Shown one piece after another: positions 1-5,225 of a DNA stretch of 6,145 nt. The position numbers and the translations under genes were made by a program. The notes under the pieces were generated by a model. That model was not told the DNA's origin. It made no database searches and saw nothing but the letters and a program-made list of their open reading frames with translations. Position 1 is the stretch's first letter. Each line of letters begins with the position of its first letter. This DNA is from a bacterium (GTDB lineage: Bacteria > AUK180), in NCBI GenBank assembly GCA_021162505.1, contig JAGGYO010000257.1, positions 1 through 6,145 of the forward strand, read 5' to 3'.

Positions 1-2
1 AG

Positions 3-1184
3 GAAGCAATTAATAATGTTTGCAGGTCTATTTTCCATTCTAATATTTGCGACACAGGATGTCTTTTAAAAAGAAGTATGTTATTAAAAAAAACCGTTGA
101 AAATCAAAAGATATATATAATAAATAAAAATGGGGAAAGAATTCCATTATTGATCAATGCTTCTCCTCTTTATGATCCAAAAGGAAAGTTGATAGGTGGT
201 GTCGAATCCTTTCGTGATATCTCAAATTTAGAAGTACTGAGAAAGGAGTTGGAAGATAAATATTCCCATTATGATATTATAACAGAGGACCCAAAACTTT
301 TGAACATTATTTCCTTATTGCCGCAAATAGCAAATAGTGACACATCGGTTTTAATAACAGGCGACAGTGGAACAGGAAAAGAGCTATTTGCAAAAGCCAT
401 ACATAATTTGAGTGGCAGAAAAAATAAACCTTTTATTCCAGTAACACTTGGAGCATTGCCTGAAAGCTTAATGGAAGCCGAATTGTTCGGTTATATGAAA
501 GGTGCTTTTACAGGTGCCTATGAAAATCATATGGGAAGATTTGAAAATGCAAACAGTGGAACACTTTTTTTAGATGAAATAGGAGATATTCCCCCTGCTA
601 TGCAGGTGAAACTGTTAAGAACACTTCAGGAAAAAACCATTACACCACTTGGTTCAAATAGAGAGAAAAAGATCGATATCCGTATAATAAGTGCTACAAA
701 TAAAGATCTTAAAGACCTTATGAGGAAGAATTTATTTAGGGAAGACCTATATTATCGTATCAATGTCATAAATATAGTTCTTCCACCATTAAGAGAAAGA
801 AAATTTGATATTCCGTTATTGGCCACTTTTTTTATGAAAAAAAAATCCGCCCTATTGGGAAAAGAAATAAAATCTATATCCCCTGAAGCTTTAATAATGC
901 TTATGAACTATAATTTTCCCGGTAATATTCGTGAATTGGAAAATATTATTGAACACAGTGTGATCATGTGTAATGTCGATACAATACTACCGGTGCATAT
1001 TCCCATATCATTACAAGACCATTCATTTATAAAGCCAGGAGAACTCCTTACCCTTGAAAACATTGAAAAGATCTCCATTAAAAATTCGCTTGAACGAAAT
1101 GAAGGGAAGGTCATGGCGACATGCAGGGAGCTCGGTATCACAAAGGATCGCCTAAGAAGAAAAAGGAAAAAGTACAATATTTAG
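3..1184 (+). CDS. Sigma-54-dependent transcriptional activator (PAS, AAA+, Fis-type HTH), 5'-truncated by window edge
   Basis: This is an enhancer-binding protein that uses ATP to open sigma-54 RNA polymerase complexes. The frame is open from base 3 through the ATG at 78. The residues before that Met (EAINNVCRSIFHSNICDTGC) continue a PAS domain, so 78 is an internal Met and the gene starts outside the window. PAS runs to about position 225 (SPLYDPKGKLIGGVESFRDI). The AAA+ domain follows, with Walker A GDSGTGKE (360-383), the sigma-54 contact loop GAFTGA (501-518), Walker B GTLFLDEIGD (558-587) and the arginine-finger region FREDLYYRIN. A Fis-like HTH (ELGITKDRLRRKRKKY) ends the protein. The position equivalent to the switch Asn of PspF (N64) is Thr (codon 444-446). 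It reads toward a sigma-54 promoter 87 bp downstream and is the likely regulator of that operon. The family call is firm; the signal sensed is unknown. Confidence 0.96.
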   Translation, partial: EAINNVCRSIFHSNICDTGCLLKRSMLLKKTVENQKIYIINKNGERIPLLINASPLYDPKGKLIGGVESFRDISNLEVLRKELEDKYSHYDIITEDPKLLNIISLLPQIANSDTSVLITGDSGTGKELFAKAIHNLSGRKNKPFIPVTLGALPESLMEAELFGYMKGAFTGAYENHMGRFENANSGTLFLDEIGDIPPAMQVKLLRTLQEKTITPLGSNREKKIDIRIISATNKDLKDLMRKNLFREDLYYRINVINIVLPPLRERKFDIPLLATFFMKKKSALLGKEIKSISPEALIMLMNYNFPGNIRELENIIEHSVIMCNVDTILPVHIPISLQDHSFIKPGELLTLENIEKISIKNSLERNEGKVMATCRELGITKDRLRRKRKKYNI

Positions 1185-1192
1185 GCGTATAT

Positions 1193-1231
1193 TAATCCCG
1201 TTTATTTTTTATATGGAATTGTTATAATCCC
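1193..1231. promoter_or_regulatory. Possible activator-binding region upstream of the sigma-54 promoter
   Basis: The spacer holds a direct repeat TAATCCC at 1193-1199 and 1225-1231. The copies are 32 bp apart, about three helical turns, and lie roughly 75 and 45 bp upstream of the -24 element. The second copy overlaps an imperfect palindrome, GGAATTGTTATAATCC (1215-1230). Sigma-54 activators commonly bind repeated or palindromic sites about 50-150 bp upstream, so the position fits. The repeat is short and the DNA is AT-rich, so chance is a real alternative. Confidence 0.25.
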
Positions 1232-1270
1232 TTACAAATTTATTTTTCCCAATATACCGTTGCTTATAAA

Positions 1271-1287
1271 TTGGCATATTATTTGCC
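1271..1287 (+). promoter_or_regulatory. Sigma-54 (-24/-12) promoter of the COG1433/MinD operon
   Basis: TTGGCATATTATTTGCC matches the sigma-54 consensus YTGGCACG-N4-TTGCW. The invariant GG (1273-1274) and GC (1285-1286) are exactly 10 bases apart, as required. The mismatches are at weaker positions (CACG is CATA, and the last W is C). Taking 1286 as -12 puts the start of transcription near 1298. A sigma-54 activator gene ends just upstream and the operon begins just downstream, which supports function. I saw no comparable site elsewhere in the window. Confidence 0.85.
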
Positions 1288-1298
1288 TTTATATTATC

Positions 1299-1661
1299 AT
1301 GAGAATATGCCTAATGGGTTTCAACGATGAGATCTCAACCTTATTTGATAATGCTAATAATATTCGTTCCTATATAATTGAGAATAAATCTATTATTTTG
1401 GAAGAAGAAAAAACTATTGATGGGATGGGAATATTTGATAGAATAAATTTAATCATCTCATTGAGACCTAATGTTTTATTGTGCGGAGCCATTAATAGAA
1501 GAGATCATAGCTTTTTAATTAATAACGGAATTAATGTAATAAATAATCTTTCGGGAAATAAAGACATCATTATTAAAGAATTTATTGTGAATTTTATTGA
1601 AAATGATGTTATAATTGATAAACAAAATAACCATAGAAGGTTTAGAGGAGGCAGAAGATGA
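1299..1661 (+). CDS. Divergent NifX/NifB-like (COG1433, dinitrogenase Fe-Mo cofactor/ORP-type) domain protein
   Basis: This 120-residue protein appears to have the COG1433 fold, which binds or carries metal-sulfur cofactors. It opens with a short beta strand (MRICLMG), followed by STLFDNANNIRSYII where typical members have DPRFGRAKYFLIYD. A second half, LLCGAINRRDHSFLINNGINVI, corresponds to the usual TGxxGPNAFxxLxxAGIxV. The glycine/proline loop is degraded to GAINRR, so it is a remote member. The frame is open back to a TTG at 1260, but that lies upstream of the sigma-54 promoter. ATG 1299 gives an intact first strand and almost coincides with the predicted transcript start; ATG 1314 is the alternative. 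The C-terminus is basic (RRFRGGRR). It overlaps the next gene by ATGA. The domain call rests on pattern similarity and the paralogous neighbours. Confidence 0.72.
   Translation: MRICLMGFNDEISTLFDNANNIRSYIIENKSIILEEEKTIDGMGIFDRINLIISLRPNVLLCGAINRRDHSFLINNGINVINNLSGNKDIIIKEFIVNFIENDVIIDKQNNHRRFRGGRR
1646..1651 (+). promoter_or_regulatory. Shine-Dalgarno site embedded in the preceding coding region
   Basis: AGGAGG lies 6 bases before the ATG at 1658 and inside the Gly-Gly part of the preceding protein's RGGRR tail. The start also overlaps the preceding stop (ATGA, 1658-1661). This arrangement fits translational coupling of the two COG1433 genes. Confidence 0.8.
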
Positions 1662-1972
1662 AAATAGCAGTACCATCTCAGGGAAATTCATTGGATTCAA
1701 TGATGGATACAAGATTTGCAAGGGCAAAGTATTTTATTATTTATGATACGGATAAGGAAACCTTTGAAGTTATTGATAATGAACAAAATGCAGCAGCAGG
1801 TGGAGGCGTTGGTGTCAAGGTTGGGCAAGATCTTGCCAATATGGGCGTAAATATTGCCATTGCACCACACTTCGGACCCAATGCCGAGCAGGTATTAAAA
1901 ACAGCAAATATTACAATGAAATCACTGTCTAATATAACAGTGAAAGAAGCAGTAGATGCTGTAAGACAATAG
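1658..1972 (+). CDS. NifX/orange-protein-like dinitrogenase iron-molybdenum cofactor biosynthesis domain protein (COG1433)
   Basis: The 104-residue single-domain protein is of normal family length and probably cytoplasmic. It shows the family signature in order: first strand MKIAVPSQ, DTRFARAKYFIIYDT (residues 17-31), a glycine turn AAAGGGVGVKVGQDLANMGV, then APHFGPNAEQVLKTANI (70-85) and a final helix TVKEAVDAV. Related proteins bind FeMo-co precursors (NifX, NafY) or the Mo-Cu sulfide cluster of the orange protein. No cysteine is present, so any metal cluster would be held non-covalently, as in the orange protein, and His71 is a candidate pocket residue. Its stop TAG runs into the SD of the next gene. 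It is the most canonical of the three COG1433 proteins here and the best candidate for the cluster-binding subunit, but the ligand is inferred. Confidence 0.9.
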   Translation: MKIAVPSQGNSLDSMMDTRFARAKYFIIYDTDKETFEVIDNEQNAAAGGGVGVKVGQDLANMGVNIAIAPHFGPNAEQVLKTANITMKSLSNITVKEAVDAVRQ

Positions 1973-1976
1973 GAGG
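1971..1976 (+). promoter_or_regulatory. Shine-Dalgarno site overlapping the upstream stop codon
   Basis: TAGGAGG (1970-1976) combines the stop of the COG1433 gene with a full AGGAGG six bases before ATG 1983. The same fusion recurs at 4871-4877 before the third COG1433 gene. Confidence 0.8.
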
Positions 1977-1982
1977 TCTATT

Positions 1983-2333
1983 ATGGCAAGAGGTAACGGA
2001 ACAGGTCCTGATGGAATGGGCCCGAGAACAGGTAGAGGTTTAGGTTATTGCAACGGTTACGATACACCGGGTTTCGCTAATCCAATGAACCAATTTGGTG
2101 GCGGGAGAGGTTACGGTAGAGGTAACGGTTTTGGTCGTGGCTACGGAAGAGGAAATGGCAGAGGCTATGGTTGGGGATATGCTCCTAATGCAGTTCCTTT
2201 TGCTCCACAAGCTAATTATCCAGCTCCGGACAAAGAGACCGAGAAAGCCTATCTTGAGAACAGTTTAAAAGATCTTAAAACTCAAATGGATAATATTGAG
2301 AAAAGATTGAAAGATCTAAGCAAAGAAAAGTAA
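1983..2333 (+). CDS. DUF5320-type Gly/Arg/Tyr-rich small protein with C-terminal coiled coil
   Basis: The 116-residue protein has the DUF5320 N-terminus (MARGNGTGPDGMGPRTGRGL, then GYC with the only Cys at residue 23). A low-complexity region at residues 39-66 follows, made of two 10-residue units (GRGYGRGNGF, GRGYGRGNGR) and GYGWGY. A Pro/Ala linker then leads to a charged heptad-like helix (about 84-116) suited to oligomerisation. I see no signal peptide or membrane segment. The start is fixed by a full SD with 6-base spacing. DUF5320 proteins are often found beside COG1433 and MinD/ferredoxin genes, but their function is unknown; a scaffold for the cofactor complex is only a guess. It is the last gene before the internal terminator. 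Confidence 0.88.
   Translation: MARGNGTGPDGMGPRTGRGLGYCNGYDTPGFANPMNQFGGGRGYGRGNGFGRGYGRGNGRGYGWGYAPNAVPFAPQANYPAPDKETEKAYLENSLKDLKTQMDNIEKRLKDLSKEK
2103..2162 (+). repeat. Two tandem 10-residue GRGYGRGNG repeats within the DUF5320-type gene
   Basis: Two 30-bp units (2103-2132 and 2133-2162) encode GRGYGRGNGF and GRGYGRGNGR. Of the nine shared codons, seven differ only synonymously (for example aga/cgt, aac/aat, ggt/gga), while the amino acids stay identical. The duplication is therefore old or selected at protein level, not a recent DNA slippage event. Confidence 0.8.
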
Positions 2334-2337
2334 ATGC

Positions 2338-2361
2338 GGGGGGATATTCCCCCCTCTTTTT
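2338..2361 (+). terminator. Intrinsic terminator/attenuator inside the operon
   Basis: Six G (2338-2343) and six C (2349-2354), extended by an A-T pair, form a 7-bp stem with a 3-base loop (TAT). The stem is followed by a T-rich run (TCTTTTTATTT from 2355). It begins 5 bases after the stop of the DUF5320-type gene and ends just before the SD of the first MinD gene. No sigma-54 or convincing sigma-70 promoter separates it from the ATPase genes, so it probably works as a partial terminator or RNA-stabilising stem. Confidence 0.85.
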
Positions 2362-2376
2362 ATTTAAGGAGTTTTT

Positions 2377-3228
2377 ATGAAAATAGCTATTGCCAGCGGA
2401 AAAGGTGGAACTGGGAAGACAACTATATCGACAAATCTTGCATATCTTTTGAAGGAAAATAATTATAGAGTCCTTTTGGCGGATTGTGATGTGGAAGAAC
2501 CGAATGATGATATTTTTTTCAATATTGAATGGAAGGAAAATATTGAACCCTTTATTTTAATTCCCGAGGTCGATCCAAATAAATGTACTGGTTGCGGAGA
2601 ATGCACGAAAGCATGTCAATACCATGCCATTGTAAATATTGGTAAAAAAACAATAGTTTTCCCCGAATTATGTCACGGATGCGGATTATGTACTTATGCC
2701 TGCCCGGAGGATGCAATTCGAGAGGTAAAAAGACCTATTGGAAAAATATCAAACGGCTATACCGCTGAAAATATCAGGTTTTTCAAGGGATTATTGAATA
2801 TTGGTGAAACGGTAACAACATCATTGATAACAAATTTATTAAAATATATCGATGAAAATGAAAAAAATTATGATTTTTATTTATATGATTCTCCCCCGGG
2901 AACCAGTTGCCCTGTTATTGAAACAACAAAAAATGCTGATTATATTTTGCTGGTAACAGAGCCCACACCTTTCGGCTTAAATGATCTTAAAATGGCAGTT
3001 GAGATGATAAGAAAACTGGGGAAGGATTTCGGCGTATTTGTTAATAAATCCACTATTGGAAATGATGACCTCTGGAATTACTGCAAAGCTGAAAATATTG
3101 AGATCCTTGGGCAATTACCCAATAGTAGGGAGATCGCCACCTCTTATTCCAATGGAGGCCTGATCCTAAAGGACTTTCCTGCTTATAGAAAAGAATTCTT
3201 GAAGATATATTCCAAAATAAAGGTGTAA
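2377..3228 (+). CDS. MinD-superfamily P-loop ATPase with inserted 2[4Fe-4S] ferredoxin domain (COG1149), first paralogue
   Basis: This 283-residue protein is a ParA/MinD-type ATPase. It has a deviant Walker A GKGGTGKTT (residues 8-16), DCDVEEPN (36-43) and Walker B-like DSPPG (171-175). A bacterial ferredoxin domain is inserted after the second strand, with Cys 70/73/76/80 and Cys 99/102/105/109, enough for two [4Fe-4S] clusters. The first motif ends CQ rather than the usual CP. Relatives include the Mrp/NBP35 Fe-S carriers and the paired ATPases of the Desulfovibrio orange-protein cluster. The likely role is ATP-driven metal-cluster assembly or electron delivery, perhaps as a heterodimer with the next gene. 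SD AAGGAG lies 5 bases before the ATG, and only 2 bases separate it from the next gene. There is no terminal amphipathic helix like that of true MinD, so a cell-division role is not indicated. Confidence 0.95.
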   Translation: MKIAIASGKGGTGKTTISTNLAYLLKENNYRVLLADCDVEEPNDDIFFNIEWKENIEPFILIPEVDPNKCTGCGECTKACQYHAIVNIGKKTIVFPELCHGCGLCTYACPEDAIREVKRPIGKISNGYTAENIRFFKGLLNIGETVTTSLITNLLKYIDENEKNYDFYLYDSPPGTSCPVIETTKNADYILLVTEPTPFGLNDLKMAVEMIRKLGKDFGVFVNKSTIGNDDLWNYCKAENIEILGQLPNSREIATSYSNGGLILKDFPAYRKEFLKIYSKIKV

Positions 3229-3230
3229 TT

Positions 3231-4088
3231 ATGAAAGAAATAGTAGTATTATCAGGAAAAGGGGGAACAGGGAAAACCAGTTTGACAGCATCATTTGCAA
3301 TTTTGGAAAAAGGAAATATTGTTGTAGCAGATTGTGATGTTGATGCTGCGGACCTTCATTTACTTCTCACACCTAAGATCAATGAAACACATGATTTCAG
3401 CGGCGGAAAAAAAGCATTTATTCAAAAAGATAAGTGTATTTCCTGCGGGAAATGTATTGAGGCATGCAGATTCGATGCCATTAGTGATGATTATGTGGTT
3501 GATCCCATTGGCTGCGAGGGATGTAAATTTTGTGTCTATGTTTGTCCTGTTGGCGCAATTGATTTTAATAAAAATATATCCGGTCAATATTTTCTGTCAG
3601 ATAGCCGGGTCGGTCCCATGGTACATGCGAAATTAGGTGTGGCAGAGGAAAATTCCGGCAAACTCGTAACCTATATAAAAGCAAAGGGAGAAAATATTAC
3701 AAGACAAAATAATAAGGATTATTTTTTAGTCGATGCATCGCCCGGCGTGGGATGCGCTATAATCGCATCAATAACTGGAGCTGATATTGCTGTCATCGTT
3801 ACAGAACCAACATTATCAGGACTTCATGATTTTGAAAGAGTGCTTAAACTCACCAAACAATTTAGAATAAAATCACTTTTGATAATAAATAAATATGATC
3901 TGAATTTAAAAATGGCAACGAGCATTGAAAATTTTGCAAAAAGTAATGGTGTTAAAGTCATAGGAAAAATACCTTATGATGATGACTTTTATGAAAGCCA
4001 AGTTGAAGGTAAAGCAGCAGTAGAGTATAGCGATAAATTAAAAAGCATGATAAATGTAATATGGGAAAAGGTAAAAGAGAATTTATAA
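3231..4088 (+). CDS. MinD-superfamily P-loop ATPase with inserted 2[4Fe-4S] ferredoxin domain (COG1149), second paralogue
   Basis: This 285-residue protein has the same architecture as the preceding ATPase but is clearly diverged, so the pair is an old duplication. The deviant Walker A is GKGGTGKTS (9-17), followed by DCDVDAADLHLLL (from 34) and DASPG (168-172). The ferredoxin insert has complete ligand sets at Cys 69/72/75/79 and Cys 95/98/101/105. SD AAGGTG sits 5 bases before the ATG and overlaps the end of the upstream gene. The 2-base gap and conserved pairing in related loci suggest the two subunits work together. The product is cytoplasmic with no signal peptide. Its 3' end overlaps the hydrolase frame by 28 bp. 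Confidence 0.95.
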   Translation: MKEIVVLSGKGGTGKTSLTASFAILEKGNIVVADCDVDAADLHLLLTPKINETHDFSGGKKAFIQKDKCISCGKCIEACRFDAISDDYVVDPIGCEGCKFCVYVCPVGAIDFNKNISGQYFLSDSRVGPMVHAKLGVAEENSGKLVTYIKAKGENITRQNNKDYFLVDASPGVGCAIIASITGADIAVIVTEPTLSGLHDFERVLKLTKQFRIKSLLIINKYDLNLKMATSIENFAKSNGVKVIGKIPYDDDFYESQVEGKAAVEYSDKLKSMINVIWEKVKENL

Positions 4089-4873
4089 AACTCACCGTCC
4101 TTATTGAAGATAGACCCGAGAAAGAATTTTTCACCGAACACGGGTTATCCCTATTTATTGAAGATAAGGACAAAAATATCCTTTTTGACACGGGACAAAG
4201 TGATAAATTTATTTTAAATGCTAAAAAGTTAAACATTGATCTTAATAAAGTTGATACCATTATTTTAAGCCATGGGCATTATGATCATACAGGCGGATTA
4301 CCTGGGATTTTAAAGATAAAAAGCAATATACCTATCATTGCGCATCCCCTTGCAATTGAAGGTAAATATTCGTCAAGTGGCGGAAAAATTCATTTCATTG
4401 GTATACCGTTAAAGAAACGATGGAATTTCCAATTCACCAAAAAATTTAAAAAGGTCGCAGAAAATATTTATTTTTTAGGTGAGATAGAAGAAAAATATGA
4501 ACTGCCTGAAACACATTTTTTCAAAGATAAAGAAGGCAAAGAACACGATACATTTAAGGATGATACTTCAATTATTATTAAAGGCAGTAAGGGTATATCC
4601 GTTATTTGCGGATGTTGTCATAAAGGGTTGATCAATACAATTGAAAAAGCAAAAGAATATTTTAATGAAAATATCGACAAAATTCTTGGAGGATTTCATT
4701 TGAAAGATCCGAAAAGTGTTTTAATGGAAGATACCATTGAGTATTTAAAAGATATTAACCCCAATTTTTTGGGATTATCACACTGCACATCTGAAGAAGT
4801 TAGTAAAATATTTTTGGAAAAATTTAAGGGAAAGGCACATATAGTAAAAACAGGAGATGTGATCTATTTTTAG
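4061..4873 (+). CDS. Metallo-beta-lactamase-fold hydrolase, COG1237 type
   Basis: The 270-residue enzyme has the two-metal MBL fold: LFDTG (41-45), HGHYDH (HxHxDH, residues 71-76), DDTS (168-171), GCCHKG with His187, GGFHL (210-214) and SHCT with His241. The GGFHL and C-terminal HCT motifs match the COG1237 group, annotated after methanogen dihydropterin/RFA-P synthase-like proteins, though the substrate cannot be assigned from sequence. The start is uncertain. ATG 4061 overlaps the ATPase gene by 28 bp and has no good SD, yet no other ATG/GTG/TTG occurs before the conserved LTVLIED. A rare ATA start at 4085, overlapping the upstream stop, is the alternative. A role in processing a cofactor or small ligand for the neighbouring metalloproteins is inferred from context only. 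Confidence 0.92.
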   Translation: MGKGKREFIKLTVLIEDRPEKEFFTEHGLSLFIEDKDKNILFDTGQSDKFILNAKKLNIDLNKVDTIILSHGHYDHTGGLPGILKIKSNIPIIAHPLAIEGKYSSSGGKIHFIGIPLKKRWNFQFTKKFKKVAENIYFLGEIEEKYELPETHFFKDKEGKEHDTFKDDTSIIIKGSKGISVICGCCHKGLINTIEKAKEYFNENIDKILGGFHLKDPKSVLMEDTIEYLKDINPNFLGLSHCTSEEVSKIFLEKFKGKAHIVKTGDVIYF

Positions 4874-4877
4874 GAGG
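4872..4877 (+). promoter_or_regulatory. Shine-Dalgarno site overlapping the upstream stop codon
   Basis: TAGGAGG (4871-4877) joins the hydrolase stop codon to a full AGGAGG four bases before ATG 4882. This repeats the arrangement at 1970-1976 and suggests coupled, strong translation of the third COG1433 protein. Confidence 0.8.
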
Positions 4878-4881
4878 AATT

Positions 4882-5223
4882 ATGAAGATAGCAATAGGCA
4901 GTAGAGATGGAGAGAAATTACAAATTGGACATTTCGGCATGAGTCCTTTCTTTATGTTATATGAAATTGACGAAGAAGGAAATGCGAAATTTTTAGAAAA
5001 AATGATCAATCCACTGAGCAATCCGAAGTTGCATAAACACGCAGATACAAAAGATATTATGGATTTGCTCCCCTATATAGAAGTTTTTATTGGGAAAAGA
5101 ATGGGAAAAGAAAGTAAAATAAACATCAAAGCGAAATTCAATAAAATTGCAATTACCTATGAAGATCTTGATAGTGTAGAGAATGCACTTAATAGATTTT
5201 TGCAGGAAGAGTTAAGGAGATAA
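4882..5223 (+). CDS. COG1433 (NifX/orange-protein-like) domain protein, HKHADT subtype
   Basis: The 113-residue protein starts with MKIAIGSRDG and has IGHFGMSPFFMLYEID (15-30) in place of the FGRAxYF segment. A His-rich loop HKHADT (51-56) follows, then a second half IEVFIGKRMGKESK (66-79) in place of the GPNA loop. Three His (18, 51, 53) plus Lys and Arg could form a metal or anionic-cluster site. There are no cysteines. It differs from both upstream COG1433 proteins, so the operon holds three distinct subtypes, not recent copies. It is framed by a full SD and followed after 2 bases by the ferredoxin gene. A cofactor-carrier role is inferred from family and neighbours. Confidence 0.87.
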   Translation: MKIAIGSRDGEKLQIGHFGMSPFFMLYEIDEEGNAKFLEKMINPLSNPKLHKHADTKDIMDLLPYIEVFIGKRMGKESKINIKAKFNKIAITYEDLDSVENALNRFLQEELRR

Positions 5224-5225
5224 AT

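Noticed and set aside
78..80. ATG at 78 as the start of the sigma-54 activator
   Set aside because: The frame is open to the left edge and the upstream residues are recognisable PAS sequence, so this Met is internal.
1223..1228. TATAAT as a sigma-70 -10 box
   Set aside because: No acceptable -35 hexamer lies 16-18 bp upstream, and such words are frequent in AT-rich DNA; the sigma-54 site is much better supported.
1260..1262. TTG 1260 as the start of the first COG1433 gene
   Set aside because: It lies upstream of a well-formed sigma-54 promoter, and the 13 extra residues (MLINWHIICLYII) do not belong to the COG1433 domain.
3334..3636. Plus-strand open frame inside the second ATPase gene
   Set aside because: It lies wholly within a well-supported gene in another frame, has no SD and shows no recognisable domain.
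3958..4260. Minus-strand open frame across the ATPase/hydrolase junction
   Set aside because: It is antisense to two conserved proteins and resembles no family; it is a compositional shadow.
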